Shown: positions 16,547 to 26,493, numbered from the stretch's first letter. The stretch: 57,599 bases of DNA from Kangiellaceae bacterium (GCA_019090895.1 JAHRVB010000177.1:1-57599), one strand, 5' to 3'. The notes: a model not told the origin generated them from the sequence alone. A program made the numbers and translations.

Positions 16547-18526
16547 TTATTTGGAGCCTACTATACTTTTCTTACTCGTGTTGTTCTGTAGTAACACAGG
16601 CAATTGTCCTCGAGCGATTTCCGCACCCAATATGGTTGCAACAACGGCATCATAAGTTACTCCCGTATATCTATTTGTTGACACATCTTGGTAGATACTC
16701 GCATCATATGCGACGACAATTGAGTCAGCTAATTCGAGGAATTTTCGCATTTCGTAAGGTGATTGCATTCCCGCCACCAAAGTCGGTTTTAGTGCAGATT
16801 TAGCGAATTCTAAACAGTGAATCAATGCATCGAGACGTTTCTCTTCAGTTCCAATTTGAGACTTAGTTTCTTGTTCGTAGTCATCGAACTCGCCTTTCAC
16901 AACAGCGGACTCTCGCCGTTCACTGTAAAACAAAATAACAGCCGCAGAATCAGTGATTTCTTGCTCAACCACGCCCTGGCGATATTCCGCTAATAAGGTA
17001 AAAGTTAGTTTTAGTTTTTCAGTATTAGTAGTCGTCCAATAATATTTCATCGCTCTTTCTACGACTTCTCGTTGCTGAGAGTCTTGAACCACAACATGAA
17101 TAGATCGACCTGTATTTTCTGAAATCGGAAAATAAATAGGATGTCGTTTTATCAGAGTGACCGAATCAAACGCCAGTTGCTTCTGAATATCTCGATGTGA
17201 CTGACTCGCAAGACGCATTTCTGCGTTCTCGACTCTAACAGTAAAATTATCTTGGTCAGCTAATTCTTTCGCTTGAGCAGTTAGCGCATATTCATTTTTT
17301 AATGCATTGATTCGTTTTAACGAATCTTCCATTTGCGAGTAAACAAAGTCGTCTTTTAACATTTTTTCGGCGACAGCTTTTATAAAATGTTTGAACCGGT
17401 TGACGTCCTGATGCACTCTAATTCGAAATGGCATAAGAGCAACATCGGCTCCAGCTAATAATGAGATAGCCGTTGCATCTTCCAAATTAAAATGATGTGA
17501 AATACCTGCCATATTAAGCGCGTCGGTTATCACTACACCTTTAAATTTCATTTTGTCTTTTAATAAGTTCGTTAAAACCTCTTTAGACAAAGTTGCAGGT
17601 AAAACAATTCGCTCTCCGTTAATCGTATCGATTTCTGTATCGTCTAAATTCGGATATTGAATGTGTGCTGTCATCACCATTCCGGGATTAGATTGCTCTA
17701 TCGCGTGTTTGAATGGCAACAAATCGGTTTTGTAAATAGTTTCAGCGTCATAGCCTACGATTGGCAGCCCAGTATGGCTATCAATACTAGTATTCCCATG
17801 ACCAGGGAAATGCTTCAGTGTGGCAATTACTTTTTCCTTTTGGAATGCGTCCATCATCGCAATTCCAAGCTCAGAGACAACTTCTGGCTTTTCGCCGAAG
17901 GAACGTACATTAATCACCGGATTATCAGGGTTGTTATTCACATCAACGTCTGGGGAAAAGTTAAGATTAATACCCAACGCATTAAGTTCGTTGCCAATAA
18001 CTCTTCCCACCTGTTGTGCGTGATGAACGCCCTTTTCAGGATAGGTTGCCCCGATAGCCATATTTCCGCTAAATGCGGTTGAACTTTCGCGATTTAAGCG
18101 CACCACTCGCCCACCTTCTTGATCGATGCCGATAAACAACGGTTTTTGGCTTTGAGATTTAAGTGCAGCAGATTGCAGGTCACTCGTTAATTTAATCACT
18201 TGGGAATGGTCTGAAATATTTTCTGCAAACAGAACGACTCCGCCCAAATCTGTACTTTCTATTAAATCAGCTATCGCTGAGGGTAATTTTGTTACAGGCT
18301 CTAAACAGTATTTTTTACCATTTAATCCTTGTTCACAAAAATATCGAACGCTGATCATCATTCTCTGAGCAACTTGTCGCTCGAACGCATTTAATTCGAT
18401 ATCCAAGCTAGGGTATAGATTTGTGCTCATGTCTGTTTTATTGGTAGTCATAGGTATACAACTCGTAAGAATAATAGAGAACAGAAAAAATGAACAACGG
18501 CAAATTAAAGTCGAATTCAGGGCCAT
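16547..18526 (-). CDS. nagZ: GH3 beta-N-acetylglucosaminidase, NagZ-like, two-domain lipoprotein
   Basis: The 659-residue protein has a lipoprotein leader with lipobox LTSC (Cys23). The GH3 barrel carries GIDQEGGRVVRL (133 to 144), the KHFPGHG motif (238 to 244), the acid/base dyad D249-S-H251 and the nucleophile Asp335 in VVITDALNM. A second domain of about 250 residues follows, as in Bacillus NagZ (YbbD) and unlike the short cytosolic NagZ of enterics. It should release GlcNAc from murein at the membrane surface and expose MurNAc ends for NamZ. It is the first gene of the operon running to the RpiR regulator. The ribosome binding site is weak. Confidence 0.9.
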   Translation of the reverse strand: MALNSTLICRCSFFLFSIILTSCIPMTTNKTDMSTNLYPSLDIELNAFERQVAQRMMISVRYFCEQGLNGKKYCLEPVTKLPSAIADLIESTDLGGVVLFAENISDHSQVIKLTSDLQSAALKSQSQKPLFIGIDQEGGRVVRLNRESSTAFSGNMAIGATYPEKGVHHAQQVGRVIGNELNALGINLNFSPDVDVNNNPDNPVINVRSFGEKPEVVSELGIAMMDAFQKEKVIATLKHFPGHGNTSIDSHTGLPIVGYDAETIYKTDLLPFKHAIEQSNPGMVMTAHIQYPNLDDTEIDTINGERIVLPATLSKEVLTNLLKDKMKFKGVVITDALNMAGISHHFNLEDATAISLLAGADVALMPFRIRVHQDVNRFKHFIKAVAEKMLKDDFVYSQMEDSLKRINALKNEYALTAQAKELADQDNFTVRVENAEMRLASQSHRDIQKQLAFDSVTLIKRHPIYFPISENTGRSIHVVVQDSQQREVVERAMKYYWTTTNTEKLKLTFTLLAEYRQGVVEQEITDSAAVILFYSERRESAVVKGEFDDYEQETKSQIGTEEKRLDALIHCLEFAKSALKPTLVAGMQSPYEMRKFLELADSIVVAYDASIYQDVSTNRYTGVTYDAVVATILGAEIARGQLPVLLQNNTSKKSIVGSK

Positions 18527-18572
18527 GAAAAATAGAATGTCATTATACGATTCTAAAGGATACTACAATATA

Positions 18573-18620
18573 AAGAATAAATAATCAGTGTTTATTTCAT
18601 TTCAGTACTAATTTATTCTT
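18573..18620. promoter_or_regulatory. Inverted repeat upstream of nagZ, candidate operator
   Basis: Perfect 10-base arms AAGAATAAAT (18573 to 18582) and ATTTATTCTT (18611 to 18620) are separated by 28 bases and lie 47 to 94 bases upstream of the nagZ start. The GAATAA/TTATTC arm pattern resembles that at 7971 to 8017. It may bind the RpiR-type regulator. It could instead be a hairpin after murA, whose gene ends on the same strand upstream. Confidence 0.4.
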
Positions 18621-18676
18621 GGCTGAGCAAGCCTGTAACTATTTTGAAGTGAAGGTGTCCGAAGCAAACTAGTGGG

Positions 18677-20255
<1,579 letters not shown>

Positions 20256-20582
20256 ATGATGAAACTCGATAAGAGACATGATTTCGAACTTATGGGGCGC
20301 ACTGAAATGCTCAAAACGATTAGTAAACATCTCTATGATGGAATCTATAAAGATGATTGGTTAAACCTCTACTTCGAAGAAATCCCGCAAGAACACATAG
20401 AAAGACAACAGGTTGCTTTTATACAAGCAGCAATGGGAGGACCTAATCTGTATTGTGGTCAGACGCCACCTTCAGCTCATAAGCATATTTACATTACAGA
20501 TAAACTCTACGCTGCTCGTCAAATACACCTAGACACCGCTTTCAAACAATCCTGTGCTAAAAGCTTATTGATCGAAAAATAA
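20256..20582 (+). CDS. Truncated (2-on-2) haemoglobin-like protein, cut short by an in-frame TAA
   Basis: The 108-residue frame resembles small bacterial globins: LYDGIYKDDWLNLYF fits helix B/C, and QAAMGGPNLYCGQTPPSAH followed by KHIYIT fits the E to F region with the haem-binding histidine. Such proteins bind oxygen or nitric oxide. The frame ends in TAA at 20580 to 20582, but the same frame then continues with 31 codons (QRIDDALFNRIDK and on) that match the expected C-terminal helices, up to a TGA at 20676. The gene therefore looks freshly inactivated by one nonsense change, or it makes a shortened protein. A sequencing error is also possible. Confidence 0.7.
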   Translation: MMKLDKRHDFELMGRTEMLKTISKHLYDGIYKDDWLNLYFEEIPQEHIERQQVAFIQAAMGGPNLYCGQTPPSAHKHIYITDKLYAARQIHLDTAFKQSCAKSLLIEK

Positions 20583-20678
20583 CAGAGAATTGATGATGCC
20601 TTGTTTAACCGTATCGATAAGAATTCACCTTCTAAATGTGAAAAAATATCTAAACGACTAAATATTGAGTTTTCTTGA
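20583..20678 (+). pseudogene. C-terminal remnant of the haemoglobin gene after the premature stop
   Basis: These 31 codons and TGA are in the same frame as the preceding gene. Their amphipathic helical sequence (RIDDALFNRIDKN, later KCEKISKRLN) is what a small globin should have at its C-terminus. With the stop read through, the protein would be about 140 residues, a normal family length. Confidence 0.6.
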
Positions 20679-20730
20679 GCCGAATTAATGGAATTTACCC
20701 CGTTAAACGAATCTACTTTCGCCTAAAATT

Positions 20731-21921
20731 CTATTGAACTAACCAATGTGCAAGTCTGTTCTCTAACTGAGGTAAATCATCGGAACCAATTATTTCAATG
20801 TTTAATTCTCTAGCCCGTCGAGACTCGGCAGCACTGATAGGAAAAAATGTCACCAATGCAGCGTTCGCCTTGATACCGCCTAATCTCTCTGCGATAGAAT
20901 CGAGCTTATAGAGCGTATTATTGCCGTCTCCTTTTGTGAAACGCTTAGTTTTACATTCAATGACAAACAGTCTATTGTTGACTAAAGCCACTACGTCTAG
21001 CTCATTTAATACAGTCTTGCCCTTCACAGCTCTTTCAACTTCAACGCTATGACCATTATCTTGAATCGATCGATGATTGCCAGCTAATCCACGGACAAAT
21101 CCATAAGTTATTTCTTCAAGCCAACCACCAGTACAAAAAAATAATATGTTTGAGTCTCTAAATTTAATTTTTTTACCGTGGATTTCTATCAGATCATTGC
21201 TTTGCAAATCATCTAGTAACCATTGCAAAGAATGATCAAGTAGCATTGCCTTATCCATAACAGATGTATATTCCGGTGCCTTAGCCATAAATCCAAGATA
21301 ATTGAGTTTAGTCAAACCGGAACCAATCTTAGCCGCTTTATCTAACCATCGCTTTCCCAAAGCTCTTAGATTTTTAGGAATTCCTTGTTTGTTCTTTTGC
21401 GAAACAAGCCTACAGCTGTTAACAGTAAAAAACTCGTGGAGCTTAATTTTGTCTTTAATAGCAACTGAGGCTCTCTGCTCTGGATAAATCCAACACAGCT
21501 CATCCTGATTAGGTTCAACAATAAAAATCGGAACTCTATAGCTTCTTGCGATTTCATATGCAGAGAGAACTTGTTGTCGATTACCGTTACTTGCATTGAG
21601 CCAAACTTCAGAACTTCTCTCTTGACCAATCGATTTTTTCTGGGTCTCTATCTCAGAGTTAGTTTCTAATTCGAATAGACGGAGAAAACTCAATTTAATG
21701 GCATCAGTCGATTGACACGAGGGCAAAATCCACTTATCGACTCTATGGCCTCGAGTACGAGCGACAGCTTCTAATGCTTCAGCTGCGACTTTCTGAGATT
21801 TGTCGTGCGCTATGATTAGCCGTTGACTGTCAATATCACTATCAACCAATGGAGTGATGTTGGCGCTCGGGTCATCACCCATCAAGCAAATATGTGTTAC
21901 TCGGTTTGCTATCTCGTCCAT
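20731..21921 (-). CDS. DUF1887 / Card1-like protein: CARF domain fused to a PD-(D/E)xK nuclease
   Basis: The 396-residue protein has an N-terminal Rossmann-like CARF region (about 1 to 150) containing LNASNGNRQQVLSAYEIAR, the place of the family's N-x-TGGTK ligand loop. A middle winged-helix-like stretch and a C-terminal restriction-type nuclease domain follow, with Glu270, Asp309 and E322-C-K324 in the ELDVVAL to IECKT segment. Card1/Can2 nucleases are switched on by cyclic oligoadenylate from type III CRISPR complexes and cut nucleic acid. No cas gene or CRISPR array lies in this window, and the ligand loop is altered. It may answer a chromosomal system elsewhere or another nucleotide signal. 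Confidence 0.82.
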   Translation of the reverse strand: MDEIANRVTHICLMGDDPSANITPLVDSDIDSQRLIIAHDKSQKVAAEALEAVARTRGHRVDKWILPSCQSTDAIKLSFLRLFELETNSEIETQKKSIGQERSSEVWLNASNGNRQQVLSAYEIARSYRVPIFIVEPNQDELCWIYPEQRASVAIKDKIKLHEFFTVNSCRLVSQKNKQGIPKNLRALGKRWLDKAAKIGSGLTKLNYLGFMAKAPEYTSVMDKAMLLDHSLQWLLDDLQSNDLIEIHGKKIKFRDSNILFFCTGGWLEEITYGFVRGLAGNHRSIQDNGHSVEVERAVKGKTVLNELDVVALVNNRLFVIECKTKRFTKGDGNNTLYKLDSIAERLGGIKANAALVTFFPISAAESRRARELNIEIIGSDDLPQLENRLAHWLVQ

Positions 21922-22253
21922 TATAGAAGTTGTCCTTATATATCAGTGAATTAAGCAGATACTACCGATTTAGCATGGAATTGTCCTCGGTTAAAAATAA
22001 AAGATGTGCAACTCACGCATAAAACATCGTTAACACTTTGTATTTGTTGATTAAAACCCTATTCGAGCCTATGATTAAGCTTGTATTCACCTTTGTATGA
22101 CATACTCGCAATTAATGGGCCTAAGCTAAATTCAATCTAGGGCTCTTATTTTGTTAACTGCTACCTAGTTCTAGCTTTTTTAAGTTAATAGTGTGCGTTC
22201 ACAAATAACAGTACGTAAATATACAATGGTTTTAAATTTTGAGGAGCATAAAA
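21922..22253. other. Intergenic region between the DUF1887 gene and the OmpA-type gene
   Basis: About 330 AT-rich bases. No gene or strong hairpin is visible. The clear signal is GAGGAG at 22241 to 22246, the ribosome binding site of the next gene. Confidence 0.5.
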
Positions 22254-23192
22254 TTGAATAAAGTTGCAAAAGCTATTTACTCGATTGCAACGCTGGGATT
22301 AATATCCCTTAGCCTTAGCATGCCCAGCGCACCAACCAATGCCGTCGAAGTTGAGACAGACCATGTATTAGTTAAACCCTACGATGGTTCCACTCTTCGG
22401 CGCAAGAACGTACAAGAATTTGACCGATACAGCGCATTCTTAGGTATGGACGAGACTTTAGAAAACCCACTAAGCCTGCCACTAGAAGGAAAGGTATCAA
22501 AGTTATATTATTCGCACCCAAAAGAGCGCTCCATCTTCGAAATATTCGAAAACTATAAACAAGCGCTCAGTAATGCCGGAGCTAAAGTCCTTTATCAGTG
22601 TGATCAAAGAAAGTATGAGTGCGCAAAGAACTACGCGGGTCCAACATTACAAAAGGTCAGTGGAATCAATTCAATCACAAATCTAGTAGGAAGCTATTTG
22701 TTAGCGAAACTAGAAAAATCAGACCAAGTCGCTTATGTAGCCATTGCTGTGGGTCAACAATTTACAGACATTCACGTGATTGAAATTACTCAAATGGACA
22801 AAGGAATGGCGTCACTTGATGCTAGTGCTTTGGCAACGGGATTAGATGCCAATGGCTATGTCATCGTTAATGGAATATTTTTCGATTCCAATAAGGCAAG
22901 TATTAAAGACACTTCTAATAAAGCCATTGAACAAGTCGCGATGCTGTTAAAATCACGTCCTGAAATGAATATTTACATTGTCGGTCATACAGATATGCAG
23001 GGTGCTTTTGATTTCAACATGACCTTATCAAAAGATAGAGCGAATACGGTGCTAGAAGTGCTCGCAAGTAATTTTCTAATTGAACGTACTCGGATGGGAG
23101 CGCAAGGGTTAGGCCCCCTTTCACCGCAAGCAAGTAATAAAAATAAAGATGGTAGAAGTAAGAATCGACGTGTTGTTATAGTAATGCGCTAA
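22254..23192 (+). CDS. OmpA-family envelope protein with N-terminal DUF4892-like domain
   Basis: The TTG at 22254 has GAGGAG seven bases upstream and gives 312 residues starting with a signal peptide (cleavage near NA-VEVE). Residues of about 30 to 190 resemble the DUF4892 domain found before OmpA domains. The C-terminal part is an OmpA/MotB peptidoglycan-binding domain, seen in IFFDSNKASIKDTSNKAIE, YIVGHTDMQGAFDFN, LSKDRANTV and the closing NRRVVIVMR. It should anchor the outer membrane to the cell wall. It is probably a single-gene unit. Confidence 0.85.
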   Translation: MNKVAKAIYSIATLGLISLSLSMPSAPTNAVEVETDHVLVKPYDGSTLRRKNVQEFDRYSAFLGMDETLENPLSLPLEGKVSKLYYSHPKERSIFEIFENYKQALSNAGAKVLYQCDQRKYECAKNYAGPTLQKVSGINSITNLVGSYLLAKLEKSDQVAYVAIAVGQQFTDIHVIEITQMDKGMASLDASALATGLDANGYVIVNGIFFDSNKASIKDTSNKAIEQVAMLLKSRPEMNIYIVGHTDMQGAFDFNMTLSKDRANTVLEVLASNFLIERTRMGAQGLGPLSPQASNKNKDGRSKNRRVVIVMR

Positions 23193-23257
23193 CTTTCAAG
23201 AATACAGCTATCGCACAATAATGATTTCATTTAATCCGGCTCGGTAAACGCTTGCAA

Positions 23258-24319
23258 TCAAGTTAGTTTCTCTACCACTGTTTTTGCAAGCGCTCTAGAT
23301 GTTGTCCATTTCCCCCCGAATACGCTCATCAAACTATTCTGCTGATAGATTTCGTATTCGCGACTGGCTTCGTTGACTTTATCACCGTTTGATAGAAGCG
23401 GTCTTAATCCTGAGAACTGATTTAGAATATCTTCCTTAAATACATCGGGTTCAAAATAGAAATTGTATAAGCGTAACAAATAGTCTCGCTCTTCATCACT
23501 GCATTTAATCGGTTGTTCAATGCTCTGCCTTACTTCCGTTGTTCCTAACAAAGTTTGTCGCTTAAACGGTAACGCAAATACTATTCGCTTCTCATTGGGG
23601 ACTTCTAACATATGTCCGTATTTACTGATAGATGGTAGTAATAAATGACTCCCTCGAACCAGATCAAGTTGATAATTAGAATCCACTTTAGATTGTTTGA
23701 GTAAAGAGGCGCTCCAAGGACCGGCTACATTAATGATTCTATCGAATTTCAACTGACGCTTATGGGTACATAAATTGCCCTGGTCATCTATATTGATGAC
23801 CGGTGTATGCTCGTTAATAACGACATCCAATTTTTGGCATTGTTTTGCTACCCATAAGCCGAGTGCCCTATCATCCATTTGACCGTCGAAGAAGAGATAG
23901 GCTCCAGATAGTTGACTCTGCTTGATATGAGGGCTGCACCGTTTAACCTGTTTAGGTGTCAACCAACGATGGCGACCAATACCTTTTTTACCCGCCAAGA
24001 AATCATATAACATTAATCCGATCTTGATTTTCAATCTGGAACGAGTCGAATTATAAATGGGATATAAAATCGGTAAACGTCTTGTAAGGGCTGGAACTTT
24101 GTCAAGCCACCACTTTCTTTCATGGAGTGCTTCTCGAACCAGTCGAAATTCAAAATGCTCTAGGTATCTTAATCCGCCGTGTAAGAGTTTTGAAGAAGCA
24201 GTACTTGTTTTTCCCATAAGCTGTTCAGCTTCAAAGAGTGTTACTTCATGTCCAGCTTTCGCTAGCTGCCATGCAGAGCACAGCCCATTAATACCGCCGC
24301 CAATAACTGCTATTTTCAT
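23258..24319 (-). CDS. GlpD-like FAD-dependent glycerol-3-phosphate dehydrogenase, short form
   Basis: The 353-residue product has the dinucleotide-binding GGGINGLCSAWQLA start and the family segment TSTASSKLLHGGLRYLE. It also has the substrate-side RGSHLLLP, LLGTTEV and SGLRPLL motifs and the closing GGKWTTSRALAK. It would oxidise glycerol-3-phosphate or a similar 2-hydroxy acid and pass electrons to quinone. It is about 150 residues shorter than E. coli GlpD because the C-terminal helical domain is missing, so the substrate may differ. GTGAGG precedes the ATG. Confidence 0.8.
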   Translation of the reverse strand: MKIAVIGGGINGLCSAWQLAKAGHEVTLFEAEQLMGKTSTASSKLLHGGLRYLEHFEFRLVREALHERKWWLDKVPALTRRLPILYPIYNSTRSRLKIKIGLMLYDFLAGKKGIGRHRWLTPKQVKRCSPHIKQSQLSGAYLFFDGQMDDRALGLWVAKQCQKLDVVINEHTPVINIDDQGNLCTHKRQLKFDRIINVAGPWSASLLKQSKVDSNYQLDLVRGSHLLLPSISKYGHMLEVPNEKRIVFALPFKRQTLLGTTEVRQSIEQPIKCSDEERDYLLRLYNFYFEPDVFKEDILNQFSGLRPLLSNGDKVNEASREYEIYQQNSLMSVFGGKWTTSRALAKTVVEKLT

Positions 24320-24390
24320 AATTGCCTCACTCCATGGTTCCTTGTTTAATTCCTTGGTTAAAGTTCTTTATTCTCATTTGGGCCGAAACG

Positions 24391-24975
24391 CTACTGCTCA
24401 ATCAACGATTGGAGATCTTCTTTCATTTCAATAAATTGCTCAAAACGATGACCACCATTTTCAAACATTCTGACAGAATATTTCTTAAACAACTCATTTT
24501 GAGTTGCCTTGCTATCTAATAATTCAACATTTTTGGCCAACCATACGGTGCAGTTTGAACGATGCTCACTTTCATCGCCAACTTTATAGTCCATAAACTG
24601 AGTTAACTCTTTAGAGCTTACTTCAATCTGACGACCACTTTGGTCGAAAACAGAAAAAATCCCAGACGGAAGCGTATCGTCTGGATGCAACGATGGATTA
24701 ATGCTAAGTGCTCTAATCCCAAATCGATCACTAACCCATTGCGCCCAAAATCCACCTAACGAGGTACCAACAATGAAGAGATCATTTGTAATTACACCGT
24801 CATCAAGTAACTTGTTAATCACACTTAAGAGTTCTTGACTTGCCTTATCTGGACTATGAGGAAAGTAATCACAGCCTATTACTTTATGTTGGGGAAACAT
24901 TTCTTCTAGTATTTGCGTTTTTCCACCGAGAGGTGAGCTTCTAAAACCGTGGAGATAAACAATGAACTTGGACAA
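24391..24975 (-). CDS. YcfP/YqiA-type alpha/beta hydrolase (UPF0227)
   Basis: The 194-residue protein is a compact serine hydrolase. It has the oxyanion segment YLHGFRSSP, the nucleophile elbow GTSLGGFWAQW, the following NPSLHPDD and a final GGHRFEQ histidine. Length and motifs fit YcfP and YqiA, cytosolic esterases of uncertain substrate. It lies between dadA and the GlpD-like gene on the same strand and may share their transcript. Confidence 0.85.
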   Translation of the reverse strand: MSKFIVYLHGFRSSPLGGKTQILEEMFPQHKVIGCDYFPHSPDKASQELLSVINKLLDDGVITNDLFIVGTSLGGFWAQWVSDRFGIRALSINPSLHPDDTLPSGIFSVFDQSGRQIEVSSKELTQFMDYKVGDESEHRSNCTVWLAKNVELLDSKATQNELFKKYSVRMFENGGHRFEQFIEMKEDLQSLIEQ

Positions 24976-25043
24976 TTTTATTTTTCCATTTAACTTTAAA
25001 CTGGTAGGAATTAACTGATAACGACTCTCTTAATAAATTTAAG

Positions 25044-26300
25044 TTATTTCGCCACAGAATCAAAACGAGTCGGTAGAATTGACGCATACTTATTTTCATA
25101 TTGGTCAGAAATAATTTCAGCAATTATCTGTCCAGTTACAGGAGCAAGCGTTAGCCCCAGCATCGCATGTCCTGCAGCAATCGTTAGATTTTGATAACTT
25201 GGTAAACGACCAATTAATGGTAAGCCATCCGCTGAGCATGGTCTTAATCCAGCCCAAGCCTCGCTTTTATCAATAGACTCAATATCAAAATTTGGAATGT
25301 AGCGTTTAACTGATTTTAATATCCCATCGACTCGACGAGTATTGATCGACAGGTCGACACCGGCGATTTCCATAGTTCCAGCAAATCGAATTTTGTCTTT
25401 AAATGGAGTAATTGCGACAGCGGCCTCATTTAAAATAATCGGTGTCTCGATCTCCCAAGGTTTGTCAACCGTCACACTATATCCTTTACCAGCTTGAATC
25501 GGGATAGAAATACCCAATTGTTTGGCTAATTCTGGTGTCCAGCTGCCACATGCCAACACTAATTCATCGACGCTGAAACTCTGCGTTTCGCCGACGACTT
25601 TCGTGACTCTTGCCCCCTTCGATAGAATCGACTTTACTTCAATATTCTCACAAAACTCTACACCACGAATTTTGAGCTCGTTATGAAGTGAACTTAGAAA
25701 CTCTCCCGGATGAACATGTGAATCTTCTGGAAAATAGATACCCCCATCTATATCGAATTCCATATCCGGGAAAACTCTATCGAATTCTCCTCTTGATACT
25801 TCCCTAGCATTCATCCCTAGCTGCTGAGCTTGTCGGACTAGTGCTAATTCTTCCGCTTGGGCTTTTGCTGTCTGACTAACAACATAAATACCATTATGTT
25901 GAAACTGGAATTTTTGGGGCAAGACCTGCTCCAGATCCAAGTACAAACGATGTGAATGTGAACACAGTTCAAATAGTGCCTGTTTCACACGTTCAACATG
26001 GCTTCTAGTACAATGCCTATTAAATTGCCACAACCAGCTGAGGAGCGACCAGTCTAGTTTAGGATGAATATAAAAAGGACTTTCAGGATTGAGCATCCAT
26101 TGAATGCCCTTCTTAACCATTCCAGGCGCTGCAAGCGGCACGAAATGGCTTGGGGTAATATAGCCTGCATTTCCCAACGCGCAAGAATCTCCTATTTTTC
26201 TTTGATCGATCACTCTTACAGAATAACCTATCTGGTTTAAATAATAAGCACACGATAAACCAATGATACCGCCACCCAAAACTGTGATCTCTTTAGACAT
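25044..26300 (-). CDS. dadA: D-amino acid dehydrogenase, small subunit type
   Basis: The 418-residue flavoprotein starts at the ATG at 26300 with the FAD-binding MSKEITVLGGGIIGLSCAYY. It has ALGNAGYITPSH, the LDWSLLSWLWQF region, AGKGYSVT and the C-terminal WAGLRPCSADGLPLIG and AGHAMLGLTLAPVTG motifs of DadA. It converts D-amino acids, chiefly D-alanine, to 2-oxo acids and feeds electrons to the respiratory chain. D-alanine released from murein would be an obvious substrate given the locus upstream, but DadA is also common on its own. An in-frame TTG- or ATG-led extension to 26363 is unlikely. Confidence 0.92.
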   Translation of the reverse strand: MSKEITVLGGGIIGLSCAYYLNQIGYSVRVIDQRKIGDSCALGNAGYITPSHFVPLAAPGMVKKGIQWMLNPESPFYIHPKLDWSLLSWLWQFNRHCTRSHVERVKQALFELCSHSHRLYLDLEQVLPQKFQFQHNGIYVVSQTAKAQAEELALVRQAQQLGMNAREVSRGEFDRVFPDMEFDIDGGIYFPEDSHVHPGEFLSSLHNELKIRGVEFCENIEVKSILSKGARVTKVVGETQSFSVDELVLACGSWTPELAKQLGISIPIQAGKGYSVTVDKPWEIETPIILNEAAVAITPFKDKIRFAGTMEIAGVDLSINTRRVDGILKSVKRYIPNFDIESIDKSEAWAGLRPCSADGLPLIGRLPSYQNLTIAAGHAMLGLTLAPVTGQIIAEIISDQYENKYASILPTRFDSVAK

Positions 26301-26478
26301 AAAACTACCAAAAAAAATTGTTAAGTCAGTCAAACATATTGTCGAGAGTATATCGATTAACAACTCTTCTCAATTCCTTAATTCCTTTTTGGTCTAAAAG
26401 ACCATATAAAAAATAATCAGTTTCGAAAATGAACCTATTTTAAACGTCAAAACATTCCAATATAAAACGTAACAATAA

Positions 26479-26493
26479 TGAGATTAATTATCA
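26479..26493. promoter_or_regulatory. Fur-box-like site upstream of the bacterioferritin genes
   Basis: TGAGATTAATTATCA matches the 7-1-7 Fur consensus TGATAATNATTATCA at 12 of 14 defined positions. It lies about 125 bases upstream of the first bfr start, next to a possible -10 element TATACT at 26574. Iron-dependent control of ferritin genes through Fur is well known, though often indirect. Confidence 0.5.

Noticed and set aside
20731..21921. A CRISPR-Cas locus around the CARF nuclease
   Set aside because: I looked for repeat arrays and cas-like genes on both sides; the neighbours are murA, a globin, an OmpA protein and a flavoprotein.
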